Assembly (NCBI GenBank): GCA_034620365.1 | Contig: JAQGEQ010000007.1 | Span: forward strand, 248,001-312,000 | Reading direction: 5' to 3' | DNA: 64,000 nt | DNA from: Pegea sp. RAD2-039 | Taxonomy: Eukaryota > Chordata > Thaliacea > Salpida > Salpidae | Part shown: in pieces, positions 36,270-49,057 of the stretch | Layout: every line of letters begins with the position of its first letter | Numbering within the stretch: position 1 is the stretch's first letter | Program-made: the position numbers and the translations under genes | The notes under the pieces: generated by a model | What the model was told of the DNA's origin: nothing | The model's database searches: none | The model's input: the letters and a program-made list of their open reading frames with translations, nothing else

Positions 36270-38650
36270 ACAAATTTAATTTCTTGCATTTCATATTCAG
36301 CTACAAACATCAAACCAAGAAGACCTAAAATAAATTTCTGACTTACAAAGTTATAAAAAGTAATCACTGAAGGCAAGTTCTACAAAAGAATTTTTTAATG
36401 AAGCAAATTATTATTTCAAAATTCAACCTTATATATATAAACACTCCATTTAATGATTTATGCATCGAAATTATATATTTAAAAAGTAGAAGAAGCTCCA
36501 TATTAAACAGTCTAATATTTTTAGAAGTAGAATGTTAGTTCAGATTCTTTTACAACTTCTTGTGAAAATTCTTAAATAATTTACTAATTATAATTAAATA
36601 AACTTCTTTAAAATCTGATAATTTATAAAAGAGAAGAATTTAGAAACGTTTTAAAGTTGTTGATTTAATCAACTCATGAAAATTCATATTTGATTCTTTG
36701 AGATATTAACCAAAATAATTAACAGTTTTCAAGGAATGCTTTCTTTTTTATAAAGTTAATTTTCAAATCTGCAAAAAATTAATCATAAGGTTTCACTTTG
36801 AGAATTTTGTTTGAAAAACAAAGTTTAATTTCAACAGGATCGAAATACCAACTCTTCAGGTTGACAAGATGAAGTTTTTTTGGGGATTTCGATTAAATTG
36901 TTATAAGATCTTTAGGATATTTTTAAATGACAACAAAAATAAGCACTTTATATATTTGAAAGTCTCAACAAATGTCAGTATAGAAAAGTTTTCTCATTAG
37001 TTATATGTTATAATTGTCTTAAAATCTCATTATAAGTAAGTATCTATGACAAAAGATTAAATTATAAACTCTTATCACTTAATGTCAAGCTTCCAATATT
37101 AGAAGAGTTCTTTGTATTACTTCAATCAAATAACGTTTGAGTTAAAACCAAATTTAAACAATATTCACTTTGGTTTTGAAAATTATTTGATATCATTGAT
37201 CTTTTTTTAATTTGAATTGTTTAAAACTAGTTTAAAAAGTAAAAAATATGAAAATATTCCTGTTTAAACGTGATTAGCTAGCTAAGAAGATACTATTTAG
37301 TAAATAATAGAGATTAGAAGTTTTCAAACTATTTTTAACAATTACTAGTATTATACAGACTATGAGTTTTAGTTATTATCAAGTAATTGCTTTACTAAGT
37401 GCTCTAAATTCTGTAATCATTCCATTAACAATTTACATGAAACTTTTTGTTCAATTTTTCATTCTTAATATTCTTAAAAATCTTAGAAAAGTTTTAAAAC
37501 TGTTGAATTAAGTATATAAGAAATTAAGACTTAAGATCTGAAACTTTTACCCTTAAGTCATAAGATATTTTTAAACTTTTAAAGATAAAACTAAGATATA
37601 TTTCAACATTATCAAATTTTTGATGAAATTAAAAATGATGAAATCAACCTCAATAACATTTCTAGTTTTAATGATATTTGTTTACTCTTCAGTGCTACAA
37701 AGGAAATTGTAAGATAAATAAAGACTAGACAGAGCGACCTGATGTTGATACAAAAAAAATTTTTTTTCAATAACGCCGTCAGCATTCTGATCTAAAATAA
37801 GAATAACTTTTTTAGTCCAAAAATAGTTATTGACTCTAAGGAATGTACTTTATATAAACTGATACAACTGGCAACTAAACAATATCATTTACTGCTTCTA
37901 GACTAGAACACTTGTAGTTAGCTTAGGAAAAATTAATTATGTTTAGTTTAGCCATAATAAATGAAATTATGAGCGAGTTTTCAAAAATAAATAGTTAGAT
38001 ATTATTGTATCATTTAGACATGATAAATCATTTCAGGAGTTCAATCATGCTCAACAGATACTAAATGATTAAAAGCTTTTTTTCATGGAAGTTTTTATCA
38101 TTTAATTTTTGTCGATAGTATATCATGTGAATAGTATGAATGGCAACATAAACCTCTAGCAACCCTATAGTGTCAGAAGATAACATCTGAAAACTACAGC
38201 TATAAACCTGCTTATAGACGATTCTGTGTATGAATCTTCGGCATAAATAACTCCAAGATGATGGCAGCAACTGGCAGAAAAAAAACTGATTCACATTCTG
38301 TAGTGTAACCTTGATTGGAATGAGAACGTTAAAATTCTTTAAAATCTATTTCGTCTTACATAAAACAGAAAAAAATAGACAAAACACAAATTAGTTACGT
38401 TCAACGTTTTAAGCTGATTGAATTTAGTTGGTAGTTGAACAGCAACAGAAAGCATAAACGTTACCCAAGTAGATATCTTAATTTTGTTTTCTACAATTTG
38501 TTTTTGTTAAATATTTACTATTTTGATTAGCAAAGGTATTAGATTAACAATTGTTATAAAATACTTTACAGATTTCCGTAAGTTTGTAATAAGATACCAA
38601 GCATAACAAAGTTTTTAGTTTCAATATTTGAACTTAAATTCTTTAGAAGC
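36270..38650. other. Intergenic with inverted-repeat partners, upstream of the secreted-protein gene
   Basis: It contains the right copies of block 1 (about 36980-37260) and block 2 (about 37630-37910). The rest is AT-rich. A less biased stretch at 38130-38300 has a minus frame (38061-38294) with no recognisable domain. The 300 bp before 38651 should hold the promoter and 5' UTR of the next gene, but no motif stands out. Confidence 0.5.
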
Positions 38651-41589
38651 ATGAAAATCCTAGCAGGAATTCTTGTTAATGTACTATTTCTCAGTTTTGT
38701 TTATTGTGATGATCCAATTACTGATGTGCAAGCTACGAAACTAATAACATTGTTAAGAACTTTGGACGGAAGACGAGCAGAACTTCAGCAAAAAGCTGAT
38801 GTAATTAAAACTACCAAAGTAAAACTTCCGACAGGAAAAGGTAAAATTACATATTTGTGTGTAACTGATTGGTTATTGATGTAATTGCTTGGTTATATGG
38901 TTGAGTTGAAAATAAGTTAAATTGATTATTAATCATTTATTTATGGCAAAGTTGCATATAACAAGTCATTCAGCTCGTAAAACAAACACTTGATATAATG
39001 ATTGCAGAGAACTTTAAAGTAAAAATATAAACACTTAACATGATTATTTAGAAGAAAAAAATTGTTTTAAGATGTTTTTTCACGAAGTATTATTAATTAT
39101 TAATTTACATGATCAGTATAAAACATATGATGTTATTTATATTTTTTGCAGCTTGTATTTACGATTCAGATTGTCCGGCTAATTACATGTGCTTGGATAT
39201 GGTAGCAATAACTAAAGACTATCTTATAAATGTTAATGCATTTGAACAGTTTGAAATAATCACTCAAAAAAGTAATATTGAAGGAAAAGAATGTTGGCGT
39301 GATCCTACAGATGCACTTGAATCTATTTCTGCTAGCGAAATACTTAAACAAATAATTGCTAGTAAAGCTCGACTTCGTAAAATATACGTATATCTGGAAG
39401 AACACTATATTCGTCTTGAAGTTCCCAGTGCTTTGCTGAATGAGTCTACTGATAACTCCGTTAATAAATCAAAGATACCATCTATTCGAAGTTCACAATT
39501 AGGTTTGAAATCTTTGTTAAAGTGTATGTTTATACATGAATATATATAATTATTTAAAGATTATTTTATGTATTTAAAACTAAGTCTTAATCTAAAACAT
39601 TCACTTAAACAGGTCAATTGGACACAAGTGCCTTAATGCTGATTCTTGCTTTAAGAGGAAAGGATGATATGAACGATTTGTTGCCAATTCTTTTATTAAC
39701 TTCCAGTGGTCAACTTGGAGCAAGCGGAAATCTTATGAACAATCCATTTTTGTTTTACGTTTTGATGAAAGATAATGAAAAGACAGATACAAACACTCTA
39801 CTGTTGTTGATGTCAACACTTGCTAGTGGCAATGCGGTAGGCGGAGGAGCTCAAGCAAATCTTATTTCGAGCCCACTTTTGCTAATCACTTTACTTGACG
39901 ATAACAACAAAAATCTTAGCAGTCTTCTTCCTTTATTTTTACTCAGCGGAGGTTTAGGTGCTGGGGGCGCAAACATGATAGCAACAAACCCGCTTCTCTT
40001 ATCATTGCTTCTAACTAATAAAACTGCTTCTAACAGCGTTGATGACCTGCTACCACTGTTTCTCTTATCAGGCATGAGTGGAGCAGGGACTGAAATCTCA
40101 AGTTTGCTTCCATTAGTACTTTTATTAAATAATAAAAACTCTGGTGGCAATGATAATGTCCTTTTGATACTGGCGTTGTCAGGAGGTTTAGGTGGTTTAA
40201 ATACCGGAACAAACTTAGGTTTAACTGAAAGTTCAATTCGTCAGGGAGAAGTAAACACTTTTAATCAAGGATTAGGTGGACAAAATTTTGCATCTTTACT
40301 GCCATTGATTCTTCTGGGTGACGACAACTTAGACACTGACGATCTTTTGTTATTTATTCTCTTTTCCCAAAATCCTGATGGAAGTCAAGCAATACCAAAC
40401 ATTCTACCTTTATTATTGTTAAACGATTTCTCAGACAAAGATGAGACTACAGGAGGTACAAACACAAATCCAAGTTCTGGCCCTTATGACATTGCAAAGA
40501 AACGAGTATACAAATTAAAGGCTCTTACTGATAAAATTATATCCCTAATAGATCAAAAAATTCTTGAATTAGAAGCACAAGCAGAACCAGATTTGAATTT
40601 AATAAGAATTTATAGGGATCACTACTTTAATTGGAATGACAGAAAACAAAAAACAATACCACTAATAAAAAAAATTTAAGATTTGGAAAACCTCGAAAAT
40701 GATGCCTCAGAAGAAGCAAACGCATCAATAATGGCAGAAATAGAATTCCTAATGTCGTTATTTGGGTTTCCAGGTAATGAAGAAATCAAATTTACCATTC
40801 GTGGAGATACTATTACTGTAGATGAAGGTTCTTATCCATCTGGCTCCTCTGGTTCTTCTGGTTCCTCTGGTTCTTCTGGTTCTTCTGCTTCCTCTGGTTC
40901 TTCTGGTATTTCATCCCTTTTGGATGATAACTTGCTTAAAATACTTTTACTTGGAGGAGGCTTAGATGGCGGAAGTTTCAATAATCAAAATCAAGGTCTA
41001 CAACAAATATTACCTTTTCTGCTATTAAAAGAAGATAAAAAAACTGATAACAATGATCTTCTATTGATGGTGCTCCTTAATGGTCTTGGTAGTCAAGGAG
41101 GTTTAGTTGAAGGATCTAATAATATGAATTCATTGCTTCCTTTATTTCTATTGATGGGTGATGACAAATCAAAACTGGATAAAACAACTCTCTTGATTGT
41201 TTTGATGATGTCTCAAGCTCAGCCTGGAGCTGTTACTGTAGATCCTACAACCGGACTACAAGTTGGAGTAGGTAGTGGTAAGTAATGTTTTATATTTACA
41301 AACTATTTATTAATATTCTATTGATCACAAAAAGTTTTTAACGAATTAATAATTCGATCATGATGACAAAGAATTTGAAAATGTTTGTTCTCAATCACTT
41401 ACTTTATTACTAAATAAAATCAAATGAGTCTAGATACTTTTTGTTTACTAAACTTTATAATTTATTACAGAATTAAACTTCCTACTTCCATTAATACTCA
41501 TTAATAAAGACGATAATAGTTCAAATGATATGTTGGTTCTTGCAATGATATTATCTCAACAACAACCAGATGTGCCAGTCTTAGGGTAA
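38651..41589 (+). CDS. Secreted leucine-rich repetitive protein, unknown function, one in-frame stop
   Basis: Exons 38651-38840, 39152-39523, 39613-41277, 41471-41589; phases close, about 781 codons. Residues 1-19 form a clear signal peptide (MKILAGILVNVLFLSFVYC). A short Cys segment (CIYDSDCPANYMC) opens exon 2. Exon 3 is built of repeats alternating DLLPLFLLSGGLGAGG-like and NPLLLSLLLTNK-like pieces with Asp/Asn-rich turns, then a charged helical stretch, a Gly-Ser-Ser run and more repeats. There are no charged catalytic motifs; a structural, extracellular-matrix or adhesive role is only a guess. Codon 543 (40677-40679) is TAA, with the same frame continuing open for 600 nt and then splicing in phase. 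It is a nonsense allele, an assembly or sequencing error, or a young pseudogene. I do not recognise the family. Confidence 0.7.
40839..40908 (+). repeat. Gly-Ser-Ser coding microsatellite
   Basis: A 9-bp-type repeat (GGTTCTTCT / GGTTCCTCT alternating) encodes a Gly-Ser-Ser linker of about 20 residues in exon 3 of the secreted-protein gene. It is also the edge of the inverted duplication: homology with the copy at 31.5 kb begins inside this repeat. Confidence 0.85.
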
Positions 41590-42585
41590 CAAGTGAAACT
41601 TTAAAAAACATATTAATTAGCCTAACTAAAACTTATCTTAAGCTCCTTAGCGCTTAGCTTTGTTATTTTATACTAACCATTCTTATCTAAACCTAAGCTT
41701 AGAAATTACAAATTGATTTTGTTGCGTTCCTTAGTAGCCTTACCTCGGCCTAAATGGTGATATGCAATTTGCATGTATATGGATCAGGCAACCAACTTTA
41801 CGCTGAATGATGTCTTAGCTTTGATTACAGTATTGTGTTGTTTGACTTTATGTGATCAGTAAAGTTGAAGGAACATTGCACGAATTTGGGATTTTTATAT
41901 ATTATAATTTGCTTGGTGGAGACGAATAATTCACAAATATTAGTAACTATCATTTAGCCTTTTGCATTCATAACTTGTGATCGTACTATTAAAAGCTTTG
42001 TAAGGTACTCTATGTTTTTATATTGTAGCTGTTTGATTTATAGTTGAATGTGTTTAATCCAGAAGTTGTTCAATATTATTAGATTTGCTATTTGAATCAG
42101 CAACCTACAATATGTAAACCATATATGTTAAATTTCTTTCTCCGTAAAATTTATATACAAACTTGTATGTGAAAGTTTGAACTAATTTTAACATGAAAAG
42201 GCCTTAGTTTCTTAATATAAAATGATATAATTAGAAAATTAAATGATTAAAATTTAATCAGAAAGGTGTTAGCTAGTTCATCATACAATCACAAAAATAT
42301 TATGTTATATTCAGATTAAAACTTTACTAGTTGTGTTATAAGTATAAAATACATATAAGGAATTTTAAGGATATTGCTCTAAATAGGGCTTTATACTCTG
42401 CAAACAGCTGAAAGATTAATACAGAAAGTATACAAAACTGTAGATGCATAGGTAAAACGTAAAATATATGAAAAATTAGAAAAAGAAAATGAGGAAACTG
42501 CAGTGTTACATATCACGTGTTAATAAAAGTACTTACATGTTGTCTTTTTTAAAAAAGTTTTAAAAGATGGAATAGTTTTTTGTTA
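40855..42585 (+). repeat. Right arm of the inverted duplication
   Basis: Partner of 30365-31590. It includes the end of exon 3, the last intron and about 1 kb of 3'-flanking DNA of the secreted-protein gene. The flank past 41590 has no gene. The arm is longer than its partner because the block with the last exon is absent from the left arm. Confidence 0.85.
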
Positions 42586-42899
42586 AGCGATAGAATCGAA
42601 GAGAAAAATCAGCACTTTGGTGACTTTACCAAAAAAGTTGTTATTCTACCGGTGTTTTAAAAGTTGTTTAGTTTTGATTGAAAAGCTTCTGAGGACTTAA
42701 GGGAGATTGCCATCTGTAAAATAATCTGTAAAGTTAAGATGGAAAAACCATTAAAAACTTAAAATAGCAATACAAGGTCAAAAAAAGACGTCGATATTGC
42801 AAGGATTTAATACTTAGCTTGTAGAGAGGAAAAAGTTATGTTACATCTAAGGAAAGCTTTCCAGGGGAATAATCGTTAGACAGATTCAAGCTTTGTAAT

Positions 42900-43560
42900 G
42901 TTTTTTTATAAAGTCAAGACGAAAGAGTTAAAGACTAGTTTAGGACAAATGTATTTTGTGTAGAGTTTTCCAACAATGTCCAAATATACCAGGTGATATA
43001 GGCTCATTAAGATGTAATGTGTGTCGTCTGAGCTGATATAACTTGAGGAAAGGACCAATGGAAAAGAAATCATCAAACTGAAGGTCAAATAAATTGTGGA
43101 TTATTTTAAAAATAAGAATGAAGTCGTATTTAGTTCGTGGAATTTCTAAAGTATCTAAATTGAAGAAACTGAGACGATATTTATAACTATCGTCTTTAAT
43201 ATTAAGTTTCCTGCATACTAATCTCGTAAATGTGGTCTGAACAGACTCGATTTTCTTGATATCACCAACTTGTTATGGCATCCATGCGCTGACATTGTAT
43301 TCAAGAGTTGGACGTACGTACGATTTGAAGAGATTGATAAAGAAGTATGGATCTTAAGATATTCGTTGAACAATAAATTCATTGATGGAGTATTGGTTCA
43401 AGGAATTTACAGCTGGTTTACGGGAGAAAGTTATAGGTTCAGACTTTGTGGGCTGGATTCTAACTTGCTAGTTTGTATACCAGTTTTCTACAGTGTGTAG
43501 TGCAGTTTGAAGTTTTGAAGAATTGTAAGATAATAGCTTGATATGATCTCCATATGTTCG
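42900..43560 (-). mobile_element. LINE fragment, RT C-terminal part, minus strand
   Basis: It matches 29580-30230 closely (for example SFPLVLSSSYISSDDTHYIL on the minus strand against SFPLVLPSSYTNSDDIHYIL), with internal deletions and stops, and it lacks the 3' tail. Its orientation is the same as the 29.2-kb copy although the neighbouring duplication arms are inverted, so it is not part of that duplication. Confidence 0.75.
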
Positions 43561-43599
43561 CTATAAAAACTGTAGAATTTATCCTCTGCAGTCATATGT

Positions 43600-45295
43600 T
43601 GAATAGAATTAACAAATAAATCGATTCATTTTCATTTATATTTTCATGATCTGGTGTCGTATCAAAGGTTTCTTTTTTCCAATTTAATCTATTTTTTATG
43701 CAGATACAATAGAATTACTGAAATATCAATCTTATAATTTGTTTCTTTTAATAGTTCATTTAATTATTGATTAATTATTGAACTTATTTTGACCTCAATA
43801 GAATCTTTTTAAAATATTAATTAATATTTATTAGACTTTATTCTTAAATCGAATCTTTTTGAAAGAGTAAATTTCACAGATAACGAAAAATTTAAAAATA
43901 GTTTAATAACGAATCAAAAACTAATTTGTTATTTTCAAGATAATTATTTTGTTTGCGGTCATTCAAATCGTGTTAGAAAATACTTATAGTAGCTAGTGAC
44001 AAGTTCAAACTTTAAAAAGCAATCGATGTAATTAAGTTAACAATGGTTATAGCAGTATTGAACAATTTTTGTCGTATTAATATTTGTTCTGCGGTTTTAT
44101 TAAATATAACAGTAAATATACCTAAAAGTGTTCTAACCATCTTGCAAATATAATTTGAAGGTTTCATTTTGATTGAAAAATTCAAAACTAACTAGAAACA
44201 GCAAAAATAAATTTATCCTTAATATTCAGTCTTTTCAAATTTTCTTCAATTTATACCTACAAAGATAAATTTAGTAAATTTTCAAGTAAGTATATAAAGA
44301 AATACTTTTGTGCATTTAAAGTCAACAAATGCATAAAATTGCTTCAAGTATAATTATATTGCTAGTTAGTTTTTGTATCATATATCGTATAAATCGTGCT
44401 TCCATTTTTTATATCATATTTAAGCCTTCAACATAATATATAGAAATATATTTTTAAAAATCAAATGTCAAAATAAAATATATTTTATTATTTTAGTTGT
44501 TTAAAGCAAAAGTATTAGTTTAAAAATAAAACAGAAGAAACAAGAATGAAAAGCTATCACGTAATAAGATAATAAAATAGCCGCAGTTGTTGAACTAAAA
44601 TTGTATAAAAAGGTATACAAATATTAGGCAAAATTTTGGGGATCCATAGCCTCTAAACTAAGTAGAGTAAAAACTATACAAGATTGATAATACTTAATTA
44701 AAAACATAAACCTAAGTTTCCCTACTGTCCCTAAAATACCTTAGATTTTAAACTTTTTTGTCTATTTGTGACAAAATGTTGTTTTATTAGAAGTTTTTAA
44801 GAAAAATGAAATACTTTGTATCAGATTTTGTCAAATTTATAAGTCAGTTGTATGGCTTGAGGGATTCGAGTATCATAAATTATGTTGGAATTTTTTTAAT
44901 GATTATTTAAGATAATATAAATAATTTCGATTAGATATCTTATATATTATGAACAAAGTTATTACGTAGAAGATTCTTAGTTAGAAAAAGCAAACAAAAG
45001 ATGATTAAAACTTTGATGTACTTGTTAATAATCGTTTAAAACTATTAACAGTTTTCCAAAATTTCTAGATTAAAATTAATCGCAATTTTTAGAATTGGTT
45101 TGACGCTGATAACTATTCTAACATTTTAGATGCTTTGTCCCAGGTTATCGAGAAATACTGGTTGATTTAACATAGCTGACAAACTGGTTTAAAACTCACT
45201 TAAACTTGTTAAAAAGTAATTGATTAAGCATACCTATACAACTAACATTTAACCAAAAAAGAGACAGATGTGGCGGCGGTTAATATATATAAGAT
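43600..45295. other. Non-coding AT-rich DNA
   Basis: No exon, RNA gene or repeat seen. It separates two LINE fragments. Confidence 0.5.
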
Positions 45296-45299
45296 TTAT

Positions 45300-45715
45300 T
45301 CGCTTTTAGAAGTAAATTAACACTTGTACCTAAATAATAATAAACTCATATCACCTGGTACGTTAATCAGGGCAAATTTTTTCTCATACCGCATAATTAG
45401 TACATGTAACCAGCTGCCATCAGACACTATCATATCAGAATCACTCGTGTTGTTCAAGCAGAAGTTGAACCGTTATAATGATGCCAACATCGTCATTTCT
45501 AAACTGTGATTTTTTTATATTTTGTATATTATTAACATTCTTTGTAATTGTTCACTGTTATATGCTTTGAGTGCTATCGAAATGCCATCTATTACATCTT
45601 TTACTTTCTATATTTTTGACTAAATAGCTGTTATTTGTGAGAATGTGTGTTAGCGAGAGGTGCTCTCTTCAGGCACCCTCTTTGCATTTATTGTAATAAA
45701 ATAAATATTTAATCT
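45300..45715 (+). mobile_element. LINE 3' end, plus strand
   Basis: The frame 45324-45509 is the RT C-terminal tail (FFSYRIISTCNQLPSDTII...LFKQKLNRY), matching the FFSNRVINTWNSLP pattern of CR1/Jockey elements. It is followed by the family's 3' UTR and the terminal GCATTTATTGTAATAAAATA tail. It is 5'-truncated, the usual product of incomplete target-primed reverse transcription. Confidence 0.8.
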
Positions 45716-45779
45716 AAAGATAAGAATCTTAAAGTAAAATTTAAATAAAAAACATTTATAATAAATTCAGCTTCATTCT

Positions 45780-46090
45780 CCAGTTTCATCACAAGCTGGT
45801 TGATGTTATCAAGCAAGGGAGGTATTTAAGATCTCTCCTTAAGCTTGTGATTTAAGAACCCAAAAAAGTTTTCTTGCTAAGTGAGGATAAGACCACACTT
45901 TCTCTTAAGTAGAAATTAGAAATGGATTTCGTTCAACTATACAAAGATCTTTGTGCAGAGATTTGATGGAAGGGTGTGCTTTAGTTTCTTTGTATAGGAG
46001 GTTTTTTAAAGGTTGTAAATTCCTTAAGTATTTAGACAAGTGTGGCTTTTTGTTGACTCTATAAAAAGGTATAAATTTCGCAATTGACCT
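45780..46090 (-). mobile_element. LINE internal fragment, minus strand
   Basis: Similar to 34655-34850: shared TCTTTGTGCAGAG / TTTGTATAGGAGG segments and, on the minus strand, the linker ending FKKPP. It runs toward the plus-strand copy that ends at 45715, so the two are in convergent orientation. Confidence 0.65.
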
Positions 46091-46094
46091 TTTA

Positions 46095-49057
46095 AAACAT
46101 TAATAATAAAATATTATCGCGGCATTTCATACTTAATGTTATTTCTATTATTGAAGATTTTGTATCTTATTTACAGCTTACAGATTATTAACAAATGATT
46201 TGAAAAGATTGTTATCTCATTAATATTTATTTAACTAATATATAACTGTAACCTCATCAGATATATAGTAATTTGTAGTATTAGCTTTAGTTTAACCGCA
46301 AACACCCTTAGGTTATTTAACACAAAACTAATTTGGGATTGTTTAATCTATTATATAGATTTTGTTAGATTTTTTTGCGATTTTGTAAAATTTAAATTTC
46401 GTAGCATAAAAATAATTAAGAATTTATTTATATTATTAAAGATAGACCAGAAAATGAAAATAAAAACTTCGATTATTTTCATCACAGAAAAGATAGACAT
46501 TTTTACAGTTGTATTAACTTAAGTTGAAAGGAAGTTAAACAATATTTTTTCTTTTTGGAAAAATTCTTTTAAAATGTTTATTTATTATAGAAATTCTTGA
46601 TTTTGTTGTTTTTGTTAAATTTTCAAGTGTTAATAATTGGTTGGTATATATTCTATATTTTTTATCAAAACAACACTATAATAGCTCAGTTCATCGCACT
46701 GATATAGATGCAAAGTTAAATATCGTTTTTATATAAGTTTGATATCAGTAATTTTTATTTTTCATATAAAAATGTTAGATAAGTTTATTTTTTTTAGTTG
46801 TTATTAAAAAATAAGTTTCAGGAGAATTAATAGAAGTGTTCTTTGTTAAGTTGAGACGACATGAAAATTCTTTTTGCTTTATCTTACAAATGTTTTAGAC
46901 GAATATTTTTCCAGATTTTACTTTCTATAAATACTAATTAGTTTATATGTCAATACTTTTAATTCTTTAAAATATAGAAAAAATTATATTTTTGTTTTTT
47001 TGAGGTTTTTGAAAAATGTAAAGATTGGTAATTTTTATTTTATCTGCTTCCATTTGTTTTGATTATTTATCATTTAAATTAAATTTATTATTGAAAGTAT
47101 TTTATTATTATTATTTTAGTTGGATTATTGTTATTTGCTTTTTAATTTTATTTCATATCTAGTAATTTTCATTTAAACTTACCTAATTTTAATCACTTTT
47201 TGATAATTTTGTAATGTAGAAGTAATCATATATACTTTTGTAATAAATATTTGCCTGAATTTTTCTCTTTTTTTTTATGAAACAAATTATTTAATTACTT
47301 ATTATTGTTTACTTTGGAAAACTATTTTTGTGATGAACTTTTTATTAATATTTTAAACAAACAAAATTTAGTTGTTTACTTTTCACTTGTTTATTTTCAC
47401 GAAATAATTATTTTCATGAATATTTATAAGAATCTAGTTTAGTTTTAATATTTATTTTTAAAAAGCAAAACTTTAATAGAATATTAAGATATTTTAATTT
47501 ATTTTGCTTTATAAGTTTTTTTTTATAATTTGACATAAATTTTTCTTTAAAAGAAATTATATAAATCATTTATTAATAGTTGTGTATATAATATAAATTA
47601 TTTATCAAATTTATAAAACCAAATTTTATGTAGTTTTTATGTTTGAACTTAACTCAGATGTAATGGTTATTATTTTCTTTTTTATAAATTTTCTTTTTTA
47701 TCATTCTCATAAATACTTATTAGTTATTGTTCAGTTAAAGTTTAATATTTTTATAGTTTGTTTTTTATGGGTTTTAGACTTAACTGTATCTTCAACTGAA
47801 ATTTTTTCAGCTTTAAATTATTTTCTTTTAAGCTTATGTGATTATCTGTTAAAATATGTTGTTTTGATTTTCTCTAAATATTTTTAGGTTTTGATAACAG
47901 CCTTAGAACTATTATTTTTGTTTTTTAATAAAACAATTTGTTTGTTAACTGTGGAATTCAAAGTTAGTTAAAAAGTGAATTTTTACTTTATAAAGTTGTT
48001 TTTGAGTTTTATTAAATATAACTTTTTGCTTAACATTAATGTAATTATTGTAAAAGTTAGAAAATGTTGTTAATTAAGTTTTATAAAAATATGAGTCATT
48101 TATTTTTATAACTTTATTTGTTTTATTAAAGTATTTAAAAGAAAATCATATTAGTAATTGTATTTAAGCTATAAATGATAAAAGTATCACTTTTTTATAA
48201 ACGAATTAAAACTATAAAATAGGTTTTAATGATAATCATCTAAAGAATCATCTATTTATATCCTTTCTCCATGCTAATTAGCATAAAATGATATCTCTAT
48301 TTTAGTTTTAATTTGTTCAAATATTATTATTTAATAGACTCCAATGTTTAATGTCATTGAAATATAAATAAACTCAATTTGTTATATTCTAATTATGACA
48401 ATAAACTTTTTTCTGATTCTTTAAACAAAAGAAAATAGTTTATATTTGATATTTAAAAATAATATACAGTTTTCTATTTCTAATAAATTAAATAAGTTTC
48501 AACTGTTTGGTTTTAGCATTTAGTTATATTTATATTAAATAATATTAAAGATTTTTAAAAGATTATTAATTTTCTCAGTTTAAAGAAACAATTATACTTA
48601 GTCAACATTAATCATTAATGAAAAGTTTAAAAATTTGTTTAGTAATCTAATCTTCTGTTAATAAAATATTTTGTTGTTTAAATTTTAACTTGAATTAGCT
48701 TAATAAATATAATATTTTTTATTTATATAAACTGTTTTCAAGATACTATATTTGTTAACAGTTTATATATTTAGCACCATCCTAAAGATGAAATTATAGC
48801 TTTTTTATGTAGCAACTTTTAAGTTTTTCTTTTTAATTCAGTTTCTTTTTTTGAGATAATTTCAATTTGCATGCCACAAATTAAATTTTGATTTTGAAAC
48901 ATAAACTTCTTATGAATTTTAGGAATCATTAAATCTTCTAATCTTCATCACTTTAACAACTACTTTTGTATAAGCAGTTTTAGGTTTTGTTTGTAAATGT
49001 AGTAATGAGAAATATTTTCTTTTTGGAATCTGGAAACTTTATTAAAACTATTGAGAC
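46095..49057. other. Non-coding, T-rich on the plus strand, upstream of MED13
   Basis: The plus strand is markedly T-rich between about 46.5 and 49 kb. The 82-codon frame at 47639-47887 is a Phe/Leu/Ile-rich by-product of this and is not supported. No promoter motif is distinct. MED13's promoter and 5' UTR should lie in the last few hundred bases. Confidence 0.5.

Noticed and set aside
38061-38294. Minus-strand frame upstream of the secreted-protein gene
   Set aside because: No motif, and it lies where the promoter of the plus-strand gene is expected.
47639-47887. 82-codon Phe/Leu-rich frame as a membrane protein
   Set aside because: It lies in a T-rich tract where such frames arise by composition; no splice context or conserved motif.
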